Of a stretch of 32,608 nt of DNA, positions 1-8,393 are shown piece after piece. A program made the translations under genes and the position numbers. The DNA lies in contig DGSC01000005.1 of the NCBI GenBank assembly GCA_002391275.1, forward strand, positions 1-32,608, written 5' to 3'. The stretch comes from Prevotellaceae bacterium UBA4372 (GTDB lineage Bacteria > Bacteroidota > Bacteroidia > Bacteroidales > Bacteroidaceae). The notes under the pieces were generated by a model that made no database searches, was not told the origin of the DNA, and worked only from the letters and a program-made list of their open reading frames with translations. Positions within the stretch are counted from its first letter, which is position 1, and every line of letters starts with the position of its first letter.

Positions 1-2
1 TG

Positions 3-75
3 TCGGGGCGACCCGACTCGAACGGGCGACCGCCTGGTCCCAAACCAGGAGCGCTACCAACTGCGCTACACCCCG
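3..75 (-). tRNA. tRNA-Pro (anticodon UGG)
   Basis: The reverse complement folds as a cloverleaf. The acceptor arms CGGGGTG and CGCCCCG pair, the D arm carries AGTTGGTAGCGC, and the T arm carries GTTCGAGTC. The anticodon stem CCTGG/CCAGG closes a 7-nt loop, TTTGGGA, with anticodon TGG at plus-strand positions 40-42, which reads proline CCA and other CCN codons by wobble. The discriminator base is A. The 3' CCA is not encoded, as is common in Bacteroidetes. The gene is divergent from ftsY. Confidence 0.96.
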
Positions 76-195
76 GAAACGGCTGCAAAGGTATACATTT
101 TTCTCGGTACGACAAAAATATTTCTTACTTTTTTATCCTGCATGGTAATTAAATTATAAAGATGTTTAATTCTTGTCTTATATTTTATTAATCAC

Positions 196-226
196 TTGTT
201 CCTTTAGGAACAAATAGCTATCTTTG
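196..226 (+). promoter_or_regulatory. Bacteroidetes-type promoter for ftsY
   Basis: A -33 element TTG (196-198) is followed after 20 bp by a -7 element TATCTTTG (219-226), which fits the TAnnTTTG consensus of the Bacteroidetes primary sigma factor. It lies about 50 bp before the ftsY start. No other good match is seen before the next genes, so it may serve ftsY, rimO and the HU genes together. Confidence 0.65.
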
Positions 227-275
227 CGCTCGCTTTGAATTTTGGCATATTAGTATATAATCTATAACGTAAAGA

Positions 276-1241
276 ATGGGATTCTTTAATTTCTTTTCTA
301 AAAACAAAAAGCAACAACAGGAAACACTCGACCACGGACTGGAGAAGACAAAGGAAAGCTTCTTTGGAAAGCTGACGCGTGCGGTTGCAGGCAAGAGTAA
401 GGTGGATGACGACGTCCTCGACGATCTGGAGGAGGTACTGGTGACTTCTGATGTCGGTGTCGACACAACGTTGAACATTATCCGCAGGATTGAAGCGCGT
501 GTCGAACGCGACAAGTATGTCAGTACGAGTGAACTTAACGGCATTCTGCGTGACGAGATTGCTTCTCTGCTGACTGAGAACAACAGCGCGGATACCGAAG
601 GTTTCCAGATACCTGAAGGCAAGAAGCCCTACGTCGTAATGGTCGTAGGTGTGAATGGCGTTGGTAAGACTACGACGATAGGTAAACTCGCCTGGCAGTT
701 CAAACAGGCTGGTCTGAAAGTGATGCTTGGTGCTGCCGACACGTTCCGTGCAGCCGCTGTTGAGCAGATTGTTATATGGGGCGAGCGTGTTGGAGTTCCC
801 GTCGTGAAGCAGCAGATGGGCAGCGATCCGGCAAGCGTGGCTTTCGACACTCTCTCGAGTGCTGTAGCCAACGATATAGACGTAGTCCTCATTGATACAG
901 CTGGCCGTCTACACAACAAGAAGGGCCTAATGGACGAGCTGTCGAAGATTAAACGTGTCATGCAGAAAGTGGTGCCCGATGCTCCACACGACGTGATGCT
1001 TGTGCTTGACGGCTCCACTGGACAAAATGCTTTCGAGCAGGCTAAGCAGTTCACGGCAGCCACTGATGTGACATCTATGGCTATCACAAAGCTCGACGGC
1101 ACCGCCAAGGGTGGCGTGGTGATTGGCATATCCGATCAGTTCAAGATTCCCGTCCGCTATATCGGCCTGGGTGAAGGCATGGAAGATTTGCAGCCGTTCA
1201 ACCGTCGTGATTTCGTAAACAGCTTGTTCGGAAACAAATGA
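276..1241 (+). CDS. ftsY: Signal recognition particle receptor FtsY
   Basis: FtsY is the membrane-associated GTPase that docks SRP-ribosome complexes at the translocon for co-translational insertion of membrane proteins. The 321-residue protein has the SRP NG architecture: a helical N domain (about 20-100), then the G domain with P-loop GVNGVGKT (about 125-132), a DTFRAAA segment, IDTAGR (about 206) and TKLDGTAKGG (about 271). The acidic A domain of E. coli FtsY is missing, which is normal for Bacteroidetes; an amphipathic lysine-rich N-terminus (MGFFNFFSKNKK) probably binds membrane instead. The ATG at 276 lies about 50 nt after a consensus -7 box. Its stop overlaps the rimO start (1238-1241), implying translational coupling. 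Confidence 0.97.
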   Translation: MGFFNFFSKNKKQQQETLDHGLEKTKESFFGKLTRAVAGKSKVDDDVLDDLEEVLVTSDVGVDTTLNIIRRIEARVERDKYVSTSELNGILRDEIASLLTENNSADTEGFQIPEGKKPYVVMVVGVNGVGKTTTIGKLAWQFKQAGLKVMLGAADTFRAAAVEQIVIWGERVGVPVVKQQMGSDPASVAFDTLSSAVANDIDVVLIDTAGRLHNKKGLMDELSKIKRVMQKVVPDAPHDVMLVLDGSTGQNAFEQAKQFTAATDVTSMAITKLDGTAKGGVVIGISDQFKIPVRYIGLGEGMEDLQPFNRRDFVNSLFGNK

Positions 1242-2545
1242 AGAAGCACCACATAGATATCCTCACGATGGGCTGCTCGAAGAATCTCGTAGATTCCGAA
1301 CGGCTAATGGCACAGCTGAGTCATGCAGGCTACACCGTACATCATGACCCTGATGTTTGCGAGGGCGAAATATGTATTGTGAACACATGTGGTTTCATCG
1401 GTGATGCCAAAGAGGAGAGCATCAATGTCATTCTGGAGCAGGGGCAACGCAGGAGCGATGGAAAGCTTGGCCGACTCTATGTGATGGGTTGCCTGTCGCA
1501 GCGCTACCTTGGTGAATTAAAGGCTGAAATACCTGAAGTAGATGGTTGGTATGGCAAGTTCGATTGGACAAAACTCATTGAAGATCTCGGCCATGCATGG
1601 GATAGGACACTAACGCCCAACCGCACAATCACGACTCCTTCGCATTATGCCTACATCAAGATTTCTGAAGGATGCAACCGTCATTGCTCATATTGCGCAA
1701 TACCTATAATTACGGGTGCGCACGTGAGCCGTCCGATGGAGGAGATTCTCGATGAGGTGCAGCAGTTAGTAGCCAATGGCGTGAAAGAGTTCAATGTGAT
1801 TGCTCAGGAACTGACGTTCTATGGTGTTGACCTCTATCATAAGCGAGCTATAGCAGAACTTATCGACAAAATGGCAAATATCGAAGGTGTTGAATGGATA
1901 CGCCTGCACTATGGTTATCCAACGGATTTCCCATGGGAGCTCCTCGATGTTATGCGCCGCCACAACAACGTCTGCAAGTATCTCGATATTGCCCTTCAGC
2001 ACATCGCCGACCCTGTTCTTACAGCTATGCGTCGTCATATTACGAAGGAAGAGACATACGCTTTCGTAGAACGACTTCGACGTGAATTACCCGAAATCTG
2101 CATCCGTACGACTTTGATGGTAGGCCACCCGGGTGAGACAGAGGAAGGCTTCGAGGAATTACTTGAGTTTGTGAAATGGGCACGTTTCGACCGCATGGGA
2201 GCATTCGCCTACAGCGAAGAAGAGGGGACGCACAGCGCTATGGCATACGAGGATTCGATTCCGGATGATGTCAAGCAAGCCCGTTTGTCGAAACTTATGC
2301 GTGTTCAGCAGCGCATTGCTGACGAGCTTCAGGAAGAGAAAATAGGAAAGATTATGAAGGTCGTCTTCGACCGCATTGAAGGAGATTACCTCATAGGTCG
2401 CACAGAGTTCGATTCGCCTGAAGTAGATCCAGAGGTTCTTGTTCCCGTGGGGGACCAGAATAATATGATAGGCCGATTTTTCAATGTGGAGATCACATCA
2501 GCAGAGAGCTTTGACCTATATGGCCGAATCGTGAGTCCCGCATAG
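1238..2545 (+). CDS. rimO: Ribosomal protein uS12 methylthiotransferase RimO
   Basis: RimO is a radical-SAM enzyme with two Fe-S clusters that adds a methylthio group to the conserved aspartate of ribosomal protein S12. The 435-residue protein has the expected three parts. The N-terminal MTTase domain starts with the RimO-like TMGCSKNLVDSE, with further cluster cysteines in NTCGF (about 51) and MGCLSQRY (about 86). The radical-SAM core has CNRHCSYC at 146-153. A C-terminal TRAM-like domain spans about 370-433. The MGCSKNxVDSE start and S12-type length argue for RimO rather than MiaB. The start overlaps the ftsY stop by 4 nt, so the pair is translationally coupled. Confidence 0.95.
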   Translation: MKKHHIDILTMGCSKNLVDSERLMAQLSHAGYTVHHDPDVCEGEICIVNTCGFIGDAKEESINVILEQGQRRSDGKLGRLYVMGCLSQRYLGELKAEIPEVDGWYGKFDWTKLIEDLGHAWDRTLTPNRTITTPSHYAYIKISEGCNRHCSYCAIPIITGAHVSRPMEEILDEVQQLVANGVKEFNVIAQELTFYGVDLYHKRAIAELIDKMANIEGVEWIRLHYGYPTDFPWELLDVMRRHNNVCKYLDIALQHIADPVLTAMRRHITKEETYAFVERLRRELPEICIRTTLMVGHPGETEEGFEELLEFVKWARFDRMGAFAYSEEEGTHSAMAYEDSIPDDVKQARLSKLMRVQQRIADELQEEKIGKIMKVVFDRIEGDYLIGRTEFDSPEVDPEVLVPVGDQNNMIGRFFNVEITSAESFDLYGRIVSPA

Positions 2546-2576
2546 ATATACTCAGAACAGAGATAAAGAATATCGT

Positions 2577-2864
2577 ATGAATAATAAGGAATTTATTGCA
2601 GAGTTGTCTCAACGTGAGGATTTCCCCTTGCGCGATACGAAAATGTTATTGAAACATCTCATCGACGAGATCTCTTCCGAGCTTGAAGACGGGAATATCT
2701 TGACGATTCCGAATTTCGGAACCTTCGAGGTGAAGAAGCGTATGGAACGCGTTGTCGTCAACCCAAGTACAGGTCAACGAATGTTGGTACCGCCAAGGCT
2801 TGCACTGACTTTCCGTGCCAGTTCCGCCCTTCGCGGCAACACGAAGAAAGGAGGTGACGCATGA
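2577..2864 (+). CDS. HU/IHF-family DNA-binding protein
   Basis: This 95-residue protein has the HU/IHF fold: an N-terminal helical dimerisation half (to about 45), GNILTIPNFGTFEVKKR at the first strands, then a DNA-binding arm with NPSTGQRM around the usual proline tip and a final TFRASSALR. The C-terminal half keeps the family pattern, while the N-terminal half is divergent. It is probably a nucleoid-associated, DNA-bending protein. The gene starts 31 nt after rimO and its end overlaps the next HU-domain gene by 4 nt, so both are probably translated from one message. Which HU paralogue it is cannot be told from sequence alone. Confidence 0.9.
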   Translation: MNNKEFIAELSQREDFPLRDTKMLLKHLIDEISSELEDGNILTIPNFGTFEVKKRMERVVVNPSTGQRMLVPPRLALTFRASSALRGNTKKGGDA

Positions 2865-4183
2865 CGACAAAACGCATAAATATGGCTGAGTTGGCAGATG
2901 GTGTTGCTCAAAGAGCCACTATTCCTGTGAGCTATGCTGAAAAATTCGTTCAAGCTGTTTTTGACTTGATTGAAGAAGCCCTTGTTCGTGAGAAACTTGT
3001 AAAGGTGAAAGGCCTTGGCACTTTTAAGTTAGTTGATGTGGAGCCACGTGAGAGTGTTGATGTAAACACTGGTGAACGCATTCTTTTAGCTGCTCATTCT
3101 AAAGTGACTTTCACGCCAGACGCAACCCTTCGTGATACTATCAATAGGCCATTTGCTGATTTTGAAACCGTGATACTTAACGAGGGTACTCCGACTGAAC
3201 AGATGGAAACGACTGAGGGCGGCCTTGTCCAAGATGAGGATAATGCAAATATGCCAATTTCAGCAGGCGAAACTAATACTGAAGGGTTGGAAGAGGCTAT
3301 CCAGATGCCCCATTCGGAAGATGTAGCGGATGTCGCTGACGATTTGCAGGAAATAATAGATGATACAGCTAAGGAGATTGAGGAAAACGTAGCACCTATT
3401 AAAGAACCTCAGGCAGTTACATCTATAACGGAGATCGCATCACCTGATACAGTAGTTGAAACGAAAGATGCTGAATCAGGGGCTGGACATGCTGTGGCCT
3501 CACAATTTATGGATGAGCCTTCAGCACACTCCAATGCTACCGAATCTGTTGTTCTTGATTCTGCTGCTCCAGTCAATGTTGCCGAATCTGTTGTATTAGA
3601 GCCCTTGGCACCCGCCAATGCTCAAGAATCTGTTGTGTCAGAGCCCTCGGCACCCGCCAAGGGAGCAACCACACCTAACGAAGAACCTATCGTTACAAAA
3701 GAAACAAGAAATGAACCCGTATACGAAAGTAAAAACACTATGATACGCCATATTTTGTTGAATACCTTGGCAGCCATCCTTTGTATGTTTATTGGATATG
3801 CCATGTGTTATTACTTCAGGCCGTTTGAGTTGCCTACGCTTACACCAGCTCATCAGGAGAATGCCGTTGAAAAAGCACGTCCTGCCACGGATAATAAGAC
3901 TTCGACTGAGGCCGCCAAACAGACAGAAGACTCCATCAAGGCTATCAAAGCCGAGCCTTCACCCGCCAAGAACTATCCACAGCTTGAAGGTGGAGATTAC
4001 GAGATCGTTGGCGTACAAGGCACAGAAGTGATGTCGCCGGGCAAGACGCTCCTGAACATCTCGCTGAAGTATTTCAAGAGCACTGACTTTGTACCTTACA
4101 TCTGTAAGTTGAACGGTATAGAGAATCCCGATATCGTTCCTCTTGATAAAGAATTACAAATACCTGAGCTAAAGCATAAATAA
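2861..4183 (+). CDS. HU-domain / transmembrane / LysM-like protein
   Basis: A 440-residue protein with an unusual order of parts. Residues 1-98 are an HU/IHF domain (KVKGLGTFKL, then VNTGERILLAAHSKVTFTP). Residues 100-290 are an acidic, low-complexity linker with near-repeats built on ESVVxxxxAPxN. Residues about 296-318 are one hydrophobic membrane segment. Residues about 388-436 read like a LysM module: VMSPGKTLLNISLKYF, then CKLNGIENPDIVPLDKELQIP. With the HU part in the cytoplasm, the C-terminus would be periplasmic, so the protein could tie DNA to peptidoglycan. HU domains fused to SPOR-type wall-binding domains are known in Bacteroidetes; the LysM version is my reading. The start overlaps the upstream HU gene by 4 nt. 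Confidence 0.85.
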   Translation: MTTKRINMAELADGVAQRATIPVSYAEKFVQAVFDLIEEALVREKLVKVKGLGTFKLVDVEPRESVDVNTGERILLAAHSKVTFTPDATLRDTINRPFADFETVILNEGTPTEQMETTEGGLVQDEDNANMPISAGETNTEGLEEAIQMPHSEDVADVADDLQEIIDDTAKEIEENVAPIKEPQAVTSITEIASPDTVVETKDAESGAGHAVASQFMDEPSAHSNATESVVLDSAAPVNVAESVVLEPLAPANAQESVVSEPSAPAKGATTPNEEPIVTKETRNEPVYESKNTMIRHILLNTLAAILCMFIGYAMCYYFRPFELPTLTPAHQENAVEKARPATDNKTSTEAAKQTEDSIKAIKAEPSPAKNYPQLEGGDYEIVGVQGTEVMSPGKTLLNISLKYFKSTDFVPYICKLNGIENPDIVPLDKELQIPELKHK

Positions 4184-4227
4184 CATAAAAACTATTAATT
4201 AGGAGTTAATAAAAACTATATATCATC

Positions 4228-5223
4228 ATGGCAGAATCAATAGATATTCGCGCTCTAAACGATCTTATCGAGCGCCAAAGCGCATTTGTCACAAACTTGA
4301 TGACAGGCATGGACCAGACGATTGTGGGTCAGCGTCATCTTGTAGAATCTCTTCTTATAGGCCTTCTCTCCGACGGTCACGTTCTTCTCGAAGGTGTTCC
4401 CGGACTGGCAAAGACGTTGGCTATAAAAACCTTAGCTCAGCTCATCGATGCTAAGTTCAGCCGCATACAGTTTACTCCGGACCTGTTGCCTGCAGATGTC
4501 ACCGGTACGATGATATATTCTCAGAAAGATGAGAAGTTTATGGTAGAGCAAGGCCCTGTGTTTGCCAACTTCGTACTTGCCGATGAGATTAACCGTGCTC
4601 CCGCTAAAGTGCAGAGCGCGCTGCTTGAAGCAATGCAGGAACGTGAAGTCACAATCGGTAAACAGACATACTCGCTTCCTTCTCCTTTCCTCGTTCTTGC
4701 CACTCAGAACCCCATAGAGCAGGAAGGCACTTATCCGCTTCCTGAAGCTCAGGTCGACCGCTTTATGCTTAAAGTGGTTATCGACTACCCCAAGCTTGAA
4801 GAGGAAAAGCGCATCATTCGCCAAAATATCGGTGGTGAGCGTCCCGCAGTTCGTCCAGTTCTTTCTACGAACGAGATTATGGAGGCACGTAAGGTTGTTC
4901 GTCAGGTGTACCTCGATGAGAAGATTGAGCAGTATATTGCCGACATCGTGTTTGCAACGCGCTTTCCTGAGAAGTATGGTCTGAAAGAGATAAAGGACTA
5001 TATCGAGTTTGGCGGTTCACCTCGTGCCAGCATCAACCTGGCACTGGCCGGTCGCGCTTATGCCTTTATCAAACGCCGCGGTTACGTTATTCCCGAGGAC
5101 ATACGCGCCGTAGCCCATGATGTACTGCGTCATCGCATAGGCCTTACCTATGAGGCCGAAGCCAATAATGTAACTTCTGAAGAAATCATCTCTAAGATAC
5201 TGAATAAGGTTGAAGTGCCTTGA
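4228..5223 (+). CDS. moxR: MoxR-family AAA ATPase of the Bat cluster
   Basis: A 331-residue MoxR-type AAA+ ATPase, thought to act as a chaperone with von Willebrand A proteins encoded next to it. Walker A GVPGLAKT is at 56-63, Walker B LADEINRAP at about 116-124, and the sensor-1 region LATQNPIEQEGTYPLPEAQ follows, a strong MoxR signature. The C-terminal lid ends the protein. It opens the Bat cluster (moxR, DUF58, DUF4381-like, batA, batB/C, batD, batE), the standard Bacteroidetes order linked to oxygen tolerance and envelope integrity. The gap from the HU-LysM gene is 44 nt and contains no clear TAnnTTTG box, so transcription may continue from upstream. Confidence 0.95.
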   Translation: MAESIDIRALNDLIERQSAFVTNLMTGMDQTIVGQRHLVESLLIGLLSDGHVLLEGVPGLAKTLAIKTLAQLIDAKFSRIQFTPDLLPADVTGTMIYSQKDEKFMVEQGPVFANFVLADEINRAPAKVQSALLEAMQEREVTIGKQTYSLPSPFLVLATQNPIEQEGTYPLPEAQVDRFMLKVVIDYPKLEEEKRIIRQNIGGERPAVRPVLSTNEIMEARKVVRQVYLDEKIEQYIADIVFATRFPEKYGLKEIKDYIEFGGSPRASINLALAGRAYAFIKRRGYVIPEDIRAVAHDVLRHRIGLTYEAEANNVTSEEIISKILNKVEVP

Positions 5224-5323
5224 TTTGACGATTGCACAATTTCACAATTGTACATCTTTGCTATTGGAGATCAATCGCTTTAAATTGTAGAATAGTAAAA
5301 CGTAAAATTGTCAAATTAAAATA
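5224..5323. repeat. Short intergenic inverted repeat between moxR and DUF58 gene
   Basis: This 100-bp A+T-rich gap is bounded by imperfect inverted repeats: ATTTGACGATT near 5222 and AATTGTCAAAT near 5307-5317 match at 10 of 11 positions when complemented. The inside has several CACAATT/AATTGT half-sites. It interrupts an otherwise tightly packed operon. It may be a small non-autonomous repeat or a processing site. Confidence 0.35.
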
Positions 5324-6193
5324 GTGGAAACATCCGATATCCTTAAGAAAGTAAGGCAGATCGAAATCAAGACTCGCGGCCTCTCCAACAATATCTTTGC
5401 CGGAGAATACCATTCAGCCTTCAAAGGTCGTGGTATGGCCTTTAGTGAAGTGCGCGAATACCAATATGGCGATGATATCCGCGACATCGAGTGGAATGTT
5501 ACGGCCCGCTTCAATAAGCCTTACGTCAAGGTCTTCGAGGAAGAGCGTGAGCTTACGGTTATGCTCTTGGTTGACGTGAGTGCCAGCCATGACTTTGGCA
5601 CCTCCGTGCAGACTAAACGTGAGATGGTGACAGAGATTGCAGCCACTTTGGCTTTCAGCGCTATCCAGAACAACGATAAGATTGGTGTTATTTTCTTCTC
5701 TGACCAGATTGAGAAGTTCATACCACCCAAGAAAGGGCGGAAGCATATCTTGTATATCATTCGTGAGTTGCTTGATTTCAAGCCAGAAAGCAGTCGTACG
5801 AACATAAAAATGGCTGTAGAATACTTGACGCAAGTGATTAAGCGCAGGTGTACCTGTTTCCTCTTGAGTGATTTTATCGACGAACAAGACTTCCGTCAGG
5901 CTCTGACAATATCTAACCGCAAACACGATGTAGTAGCCATTCAGGTGTACGACCGCCGCATTGCCGAGTTGCCCAATGTAGGTCTGATGCGCGTCAAAGA
6001 TGCTGAGACAGGACATCTGCAATGGATTGATTCGTCGAGCAAGCGTGTCCGCAATGCCCATGCACAATGGTGGCGTGAGCGCCAGAACATATTGTCTGAT
6101 ACTTTCTCTCGAAGTAATGTTGACTATGTCAGTGTTCGCACCGACCAGGATTATGTAGTAGCTCTGAAGAGCTTATTTGCACAACGATCATGA
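5324..6193 (+). CDS. DUF58 domain protein of the Bat cluster
   Basis: This 289-residue protein carries the DUF58 signature: YQYGDDIRDIEWNVTARF, then KVFEEERE (about 45-75). A von Willebrand A-like fold follows, with a metal-site-like DVSAS at about 83-87. It is probably cytoplasmic, with no signal peptide or membrane span. DUF58 proteins sit beside MoxR ATPases and are thought to be their partners or clients. GTG at 5324 is the likely start: the frame is closed upstream, and METSDILKKVRQIEI matches the usual start of the family. Its stop overlaps the next gene by 4 nt. Confidence 0.92.
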   Translation: METSDILKKVRQIEIKTRGLSNNIFAGEYHSAFKGRGMAFSEVREYQYGDDIRDIEWNVTARFNKPYVKVFEEERELTVMLLVDVSASHDFGTSVQTKREMVTEIAATLAFSAIQNNDKIGVIFFSDQIEKFIPPKKGRKHILYIIRELLDFKPESSRTNIKMAVEYLTQVIKRRCTCFLLSDFIDEQDFRQALTISNRKHDVVAIQVYDRRIAELPNVGLMRVKDAETGHLQWIDSSSKRVRNAHAQWWRERQNILSDTFSRSNVDYVSVRTDQDYVVALKSLFAQRS

Positions 6194-7266
6194 CACGAAG
6201 ACTTCTTCTTTTAATTTTATTATATGTAATGCCGCTTCTTGCCGGCGCACAGGTCGTTTTCGAAGCACGCATAGATACGCTCATCATGCTGATAGGTGAG
6301 CAACGCGAGCTTACACTCGACCTCACCTGCGATGCTAATCAGCAAGTTAGGATGCCTCAGTTGCTGCCAGGCCAAACGTTGACCGATTTAGTTGAAGTGG
6401 TTGAGCGTCTGGGGTCTGATACCATAGACATCGACAACGGTAAGCGCAAGCAGGTCGTAGATAGGTATGCCATCACAGCTTGGGACTCAACGTTTACCCT
6501 TTTGCCTCCCTTTGAAGCTCAAGTGAATGGTAAACCATATAAGTCTAAGTCATTGGCTTTAAAGGTGATGATGGTCCCTGTCGACACCACGGATTTCAAC
6601 ACTTATTTCCCGCCAAAGGACATACAGAACAATCCTTTCTCATGGTCCGACTGGCGCGATGTCATCTGGCTCGTAGTTGTCAATCAGATTCTGGCTTTGG
6701 TTCTTCTCTGGCTTTATGGCCATTGGCGTGAGAACAAGCCGCTCATCCAACTTATTCGCCGTAAACGTAAGCTCCCGGCCCACCAAGTGGCTATGAGCGA
6801 GATAGAGCGTATCAAGAATGAGAGGAAGTGGACAGAAGAGGACAGCAAGGAATACTACACCGAGCTGACCGACACTCTCCGAAAATACATTCATGAGCGT
6901 TACGGATTCAATGCCATGGAGATGACGTCTACGGAGATTATCGAACGTTTGTTGCAAGAGCAAGACGAACAAGCGCTTGCCGAGCTGCGTACGTTGTTCC
7001 AGACTGCTGACCTTGTGAAGTTTGCAAAGTATTCTACGATGATCAATGAGAACGATGCCAATCTGGTGAGTGCTATAGAATTCATCAACCAGACCAAGCT
7101 TGAGGTAGATCCGAATACCCTGGAGGAAGAAGTTATTATTCCCGAGGAAGTGAAGCAGCGCCAGGCACGTTCTAAGACCTTGAAGATAACGATGATAGCT
7201 TTGGCTGTCGTAGCTTTTGCAGCTTTCGTTGCAGTCCTTTATTTCTCTATTGATTTGTTAAGATAA
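6190..7266 (+). CDS. DUF4381-like membrane protein of the Bat cluster
   Basis: A 358-residue membrane protein in the slot between the DUF58 gene and batA. It has a signal peptide (MTRRLLLLILLYVMPLLAGA, 1-20), a beta-rich periplasmic part to about 150, a membrane span at about 155-177 (IWLVVVNQILALVLLWLYG), a helical cytoplasmic part with YYTELTDTLRKYIHERYGFNA at about 220-240, and a second span near the C-terminus (about 335-355). The helical part resembles both DUF4381 and the C-terminal region of BatD in this window, which suggests a shared ancestor or a shared contact. It overlaps the DUF58 gene by 4 nt and ends 10 nt before batA. Confidence 0.85.
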   Translation: MTRRLLLLILLYVMPLLAGAQVVFEARIDTLIMLIGEQRELTLDLTCDANQQVRMPQLLPGQTLTDLVEVVERLGSDTIDIDNGKRKQVVDRYAITAWDSTFTLLPPFEAQVNGKPYKSKSLALKVMMVPVDTTDFNTYFPPKDIQNNPFSWSDWRDVIWLVVVNQILALVLLWLYGHWRENKPLIQLIRRKRKLPAHQVAMSEIERIKNERKWTEEDSKEYYTELTDTLRKYIHERYGFNAMEMTSTEIIERLLQEQDEQALAELRTLFQTADLVKFAKYSTMINENDANLVSAIEFINQTKLEVDPNTLEEEVIIPEEVKQRQARSKTLKITMIALAVVAFAAFVAVLYFSIDLLR

Positions 7267-7276
7267 CCATTGAATT

Positions 7277-8275
7277 ATGCAGTTAGCTTATCCATATCTT
7301 CTTCTGCTTCTTGCGCTGCTCGTGCCTTATATATTATGGTATGTGCTCAAGAATCGCGAGAATGAACCTTCCCTGCAGATATCTTCCACCCTTGCCTACA
7401 AAAATACACCCGCGACGTTTCGCATGTATCTTGTGCATGCTCCCTTCGTGTTGCGCTGTCTGGCTTATGTGATGATTGTCATCGTCCTCTGCCGTCCACA
7501 GACGAGCAACTCGTGGAGCGACCGCACGGTTGAGGGTATCGATATCATGCTATGCGTAGACATCTCCACGTCAATGCTTGCCGAAGACTTGCGGCCTAAC
7601 CGTATTGAAGCGGCCAAGAAGGTGGCCTCGGAGTTTATCTCTGGTCGCCCGAACGACAATATCGGTTTGACGATATTCGCAGGCGAATCGTTCACCCAAT
7701 GTCCTATGACTACGGACCATGCCGTACTTCTAAATATGTTCAATAGTCTCAGTTGCGACATGGTGCAACGTGGGCTCATGGATGATGGAACGGCTATCGG
7801 TATGGGGCTTGCCAACGCCGTCACTCGCCTGAAGGATTCGAAAGCCAAGTCGAAAGTGATCATTCTCCTTACCGACGGTTCCAATAATGCCGGTGATATT
7901 TCGCCACTTACGGCAGCTGAGATTGCCAAGAGCTTCGGCATTCGCGTCTACACGATTGGCGTAGGCACCAATGGTACGGCTCGCTATCCTTATCCTGTTG
8001 GTGGCCACATTGAGTATGTGAACATTCCCGTAGAGATTGATTCTAAGACCCTTGCATCTATTGCAGGCGCCACAAACGGTGAGTTCTACCGAGCTACAAA
8101 CAACAATAAATTGCGCGAGGTATATCAGCAGATTGACAAGTTGGAGAAGACGAAGATGAATGTGAAGGAGTACTCAAAGCGCTACGAGGCTTTTGCTCCC
8201 TTTGCACTTGCCGCCTGCTTCTTGTTGCTCATCGAATTGTTGCTTCGTGAAACTATATTGAAGAATATCCCTTAA
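7277..8275 (+). CDS. batA: BatA, von Willebrand A membrane protein
   Basis: BatA is an inner-membrane von Willebrand A (VWA) protein of the aerotolerance complex. The 332-residue protein begins with a hydrophobic BatA-type N-terminus (YPYLLLLLALLVPYILWYV) and a second span at about 60-75. The VWA domain follows, with an intact metal-binding site DISTS at 95-99, a threonine region around MTTDHAV, and LTDGSNN near 197-203. A C-terminal span (about 308-325) anchors the domain. Start and length match the family. The next gene encodes a paralogue with the same head, and together they are thought to form the core of the Bat complex. Confidence 0.94.
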   Translation: MQLAYPYLLLLLALLVPYILWYVLKNRENEPSLQISSTLAYKNTPATFRMYLVHAPFVLRCLAYVMIVIVLCRPQTSNSWSDRTVEGIDIMLCVDISTSMLAEDLRPNRIEAAKKVASEFISGRPNDNIGLTIFAGESFTQCPMTTDHAVLLNMFNSLSCDMVQRGLMDDGTAIGMGLANAVTRLKDSKAKSKVIILLTDGSNNAGDISPLTAAEIAKSFGIRVYTIGVGTNGTARYPYPVGGHIEYVNIPVEIDSKTLASIAGATNGEFYRATNNNKLREVYQQIDKLEKTKMNVKEYSKRYEAFAPFALAACFLLLIELLLRETILKNIP

Positions 8276-8393
8276 ACAACTACCCCCTCCCGGCTTTTCG
8301 AGGGCGAGTAGGGGTAGAAACAGAAGAATCACTTAACTAAAAGCAAAGAGTCTTCTCCCCTCCGGGAGGTCGGGCAGGGGCTCACATAATCTT
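8276..8393. repeat. G/C-rich intergenic repeat between batA and batB/C
   Basis: This 118-bp gap holds two blocks with inverted symmetry. CTACCCCCTCCCGG near 8281 pairs partly with GGGCGAGTAGGGGTAG near 8302-8317, and CTCCCCTCCGGGAGG near 8354-8369 is a compact palindrome followed by TCGGGCAGGGG. The style is that of short dispersed repeats of Prevotella genomes rather than a classical terminator, because no T-tract follows. It may still reduce or process the message between batA and batB. Confidence 0.4.
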
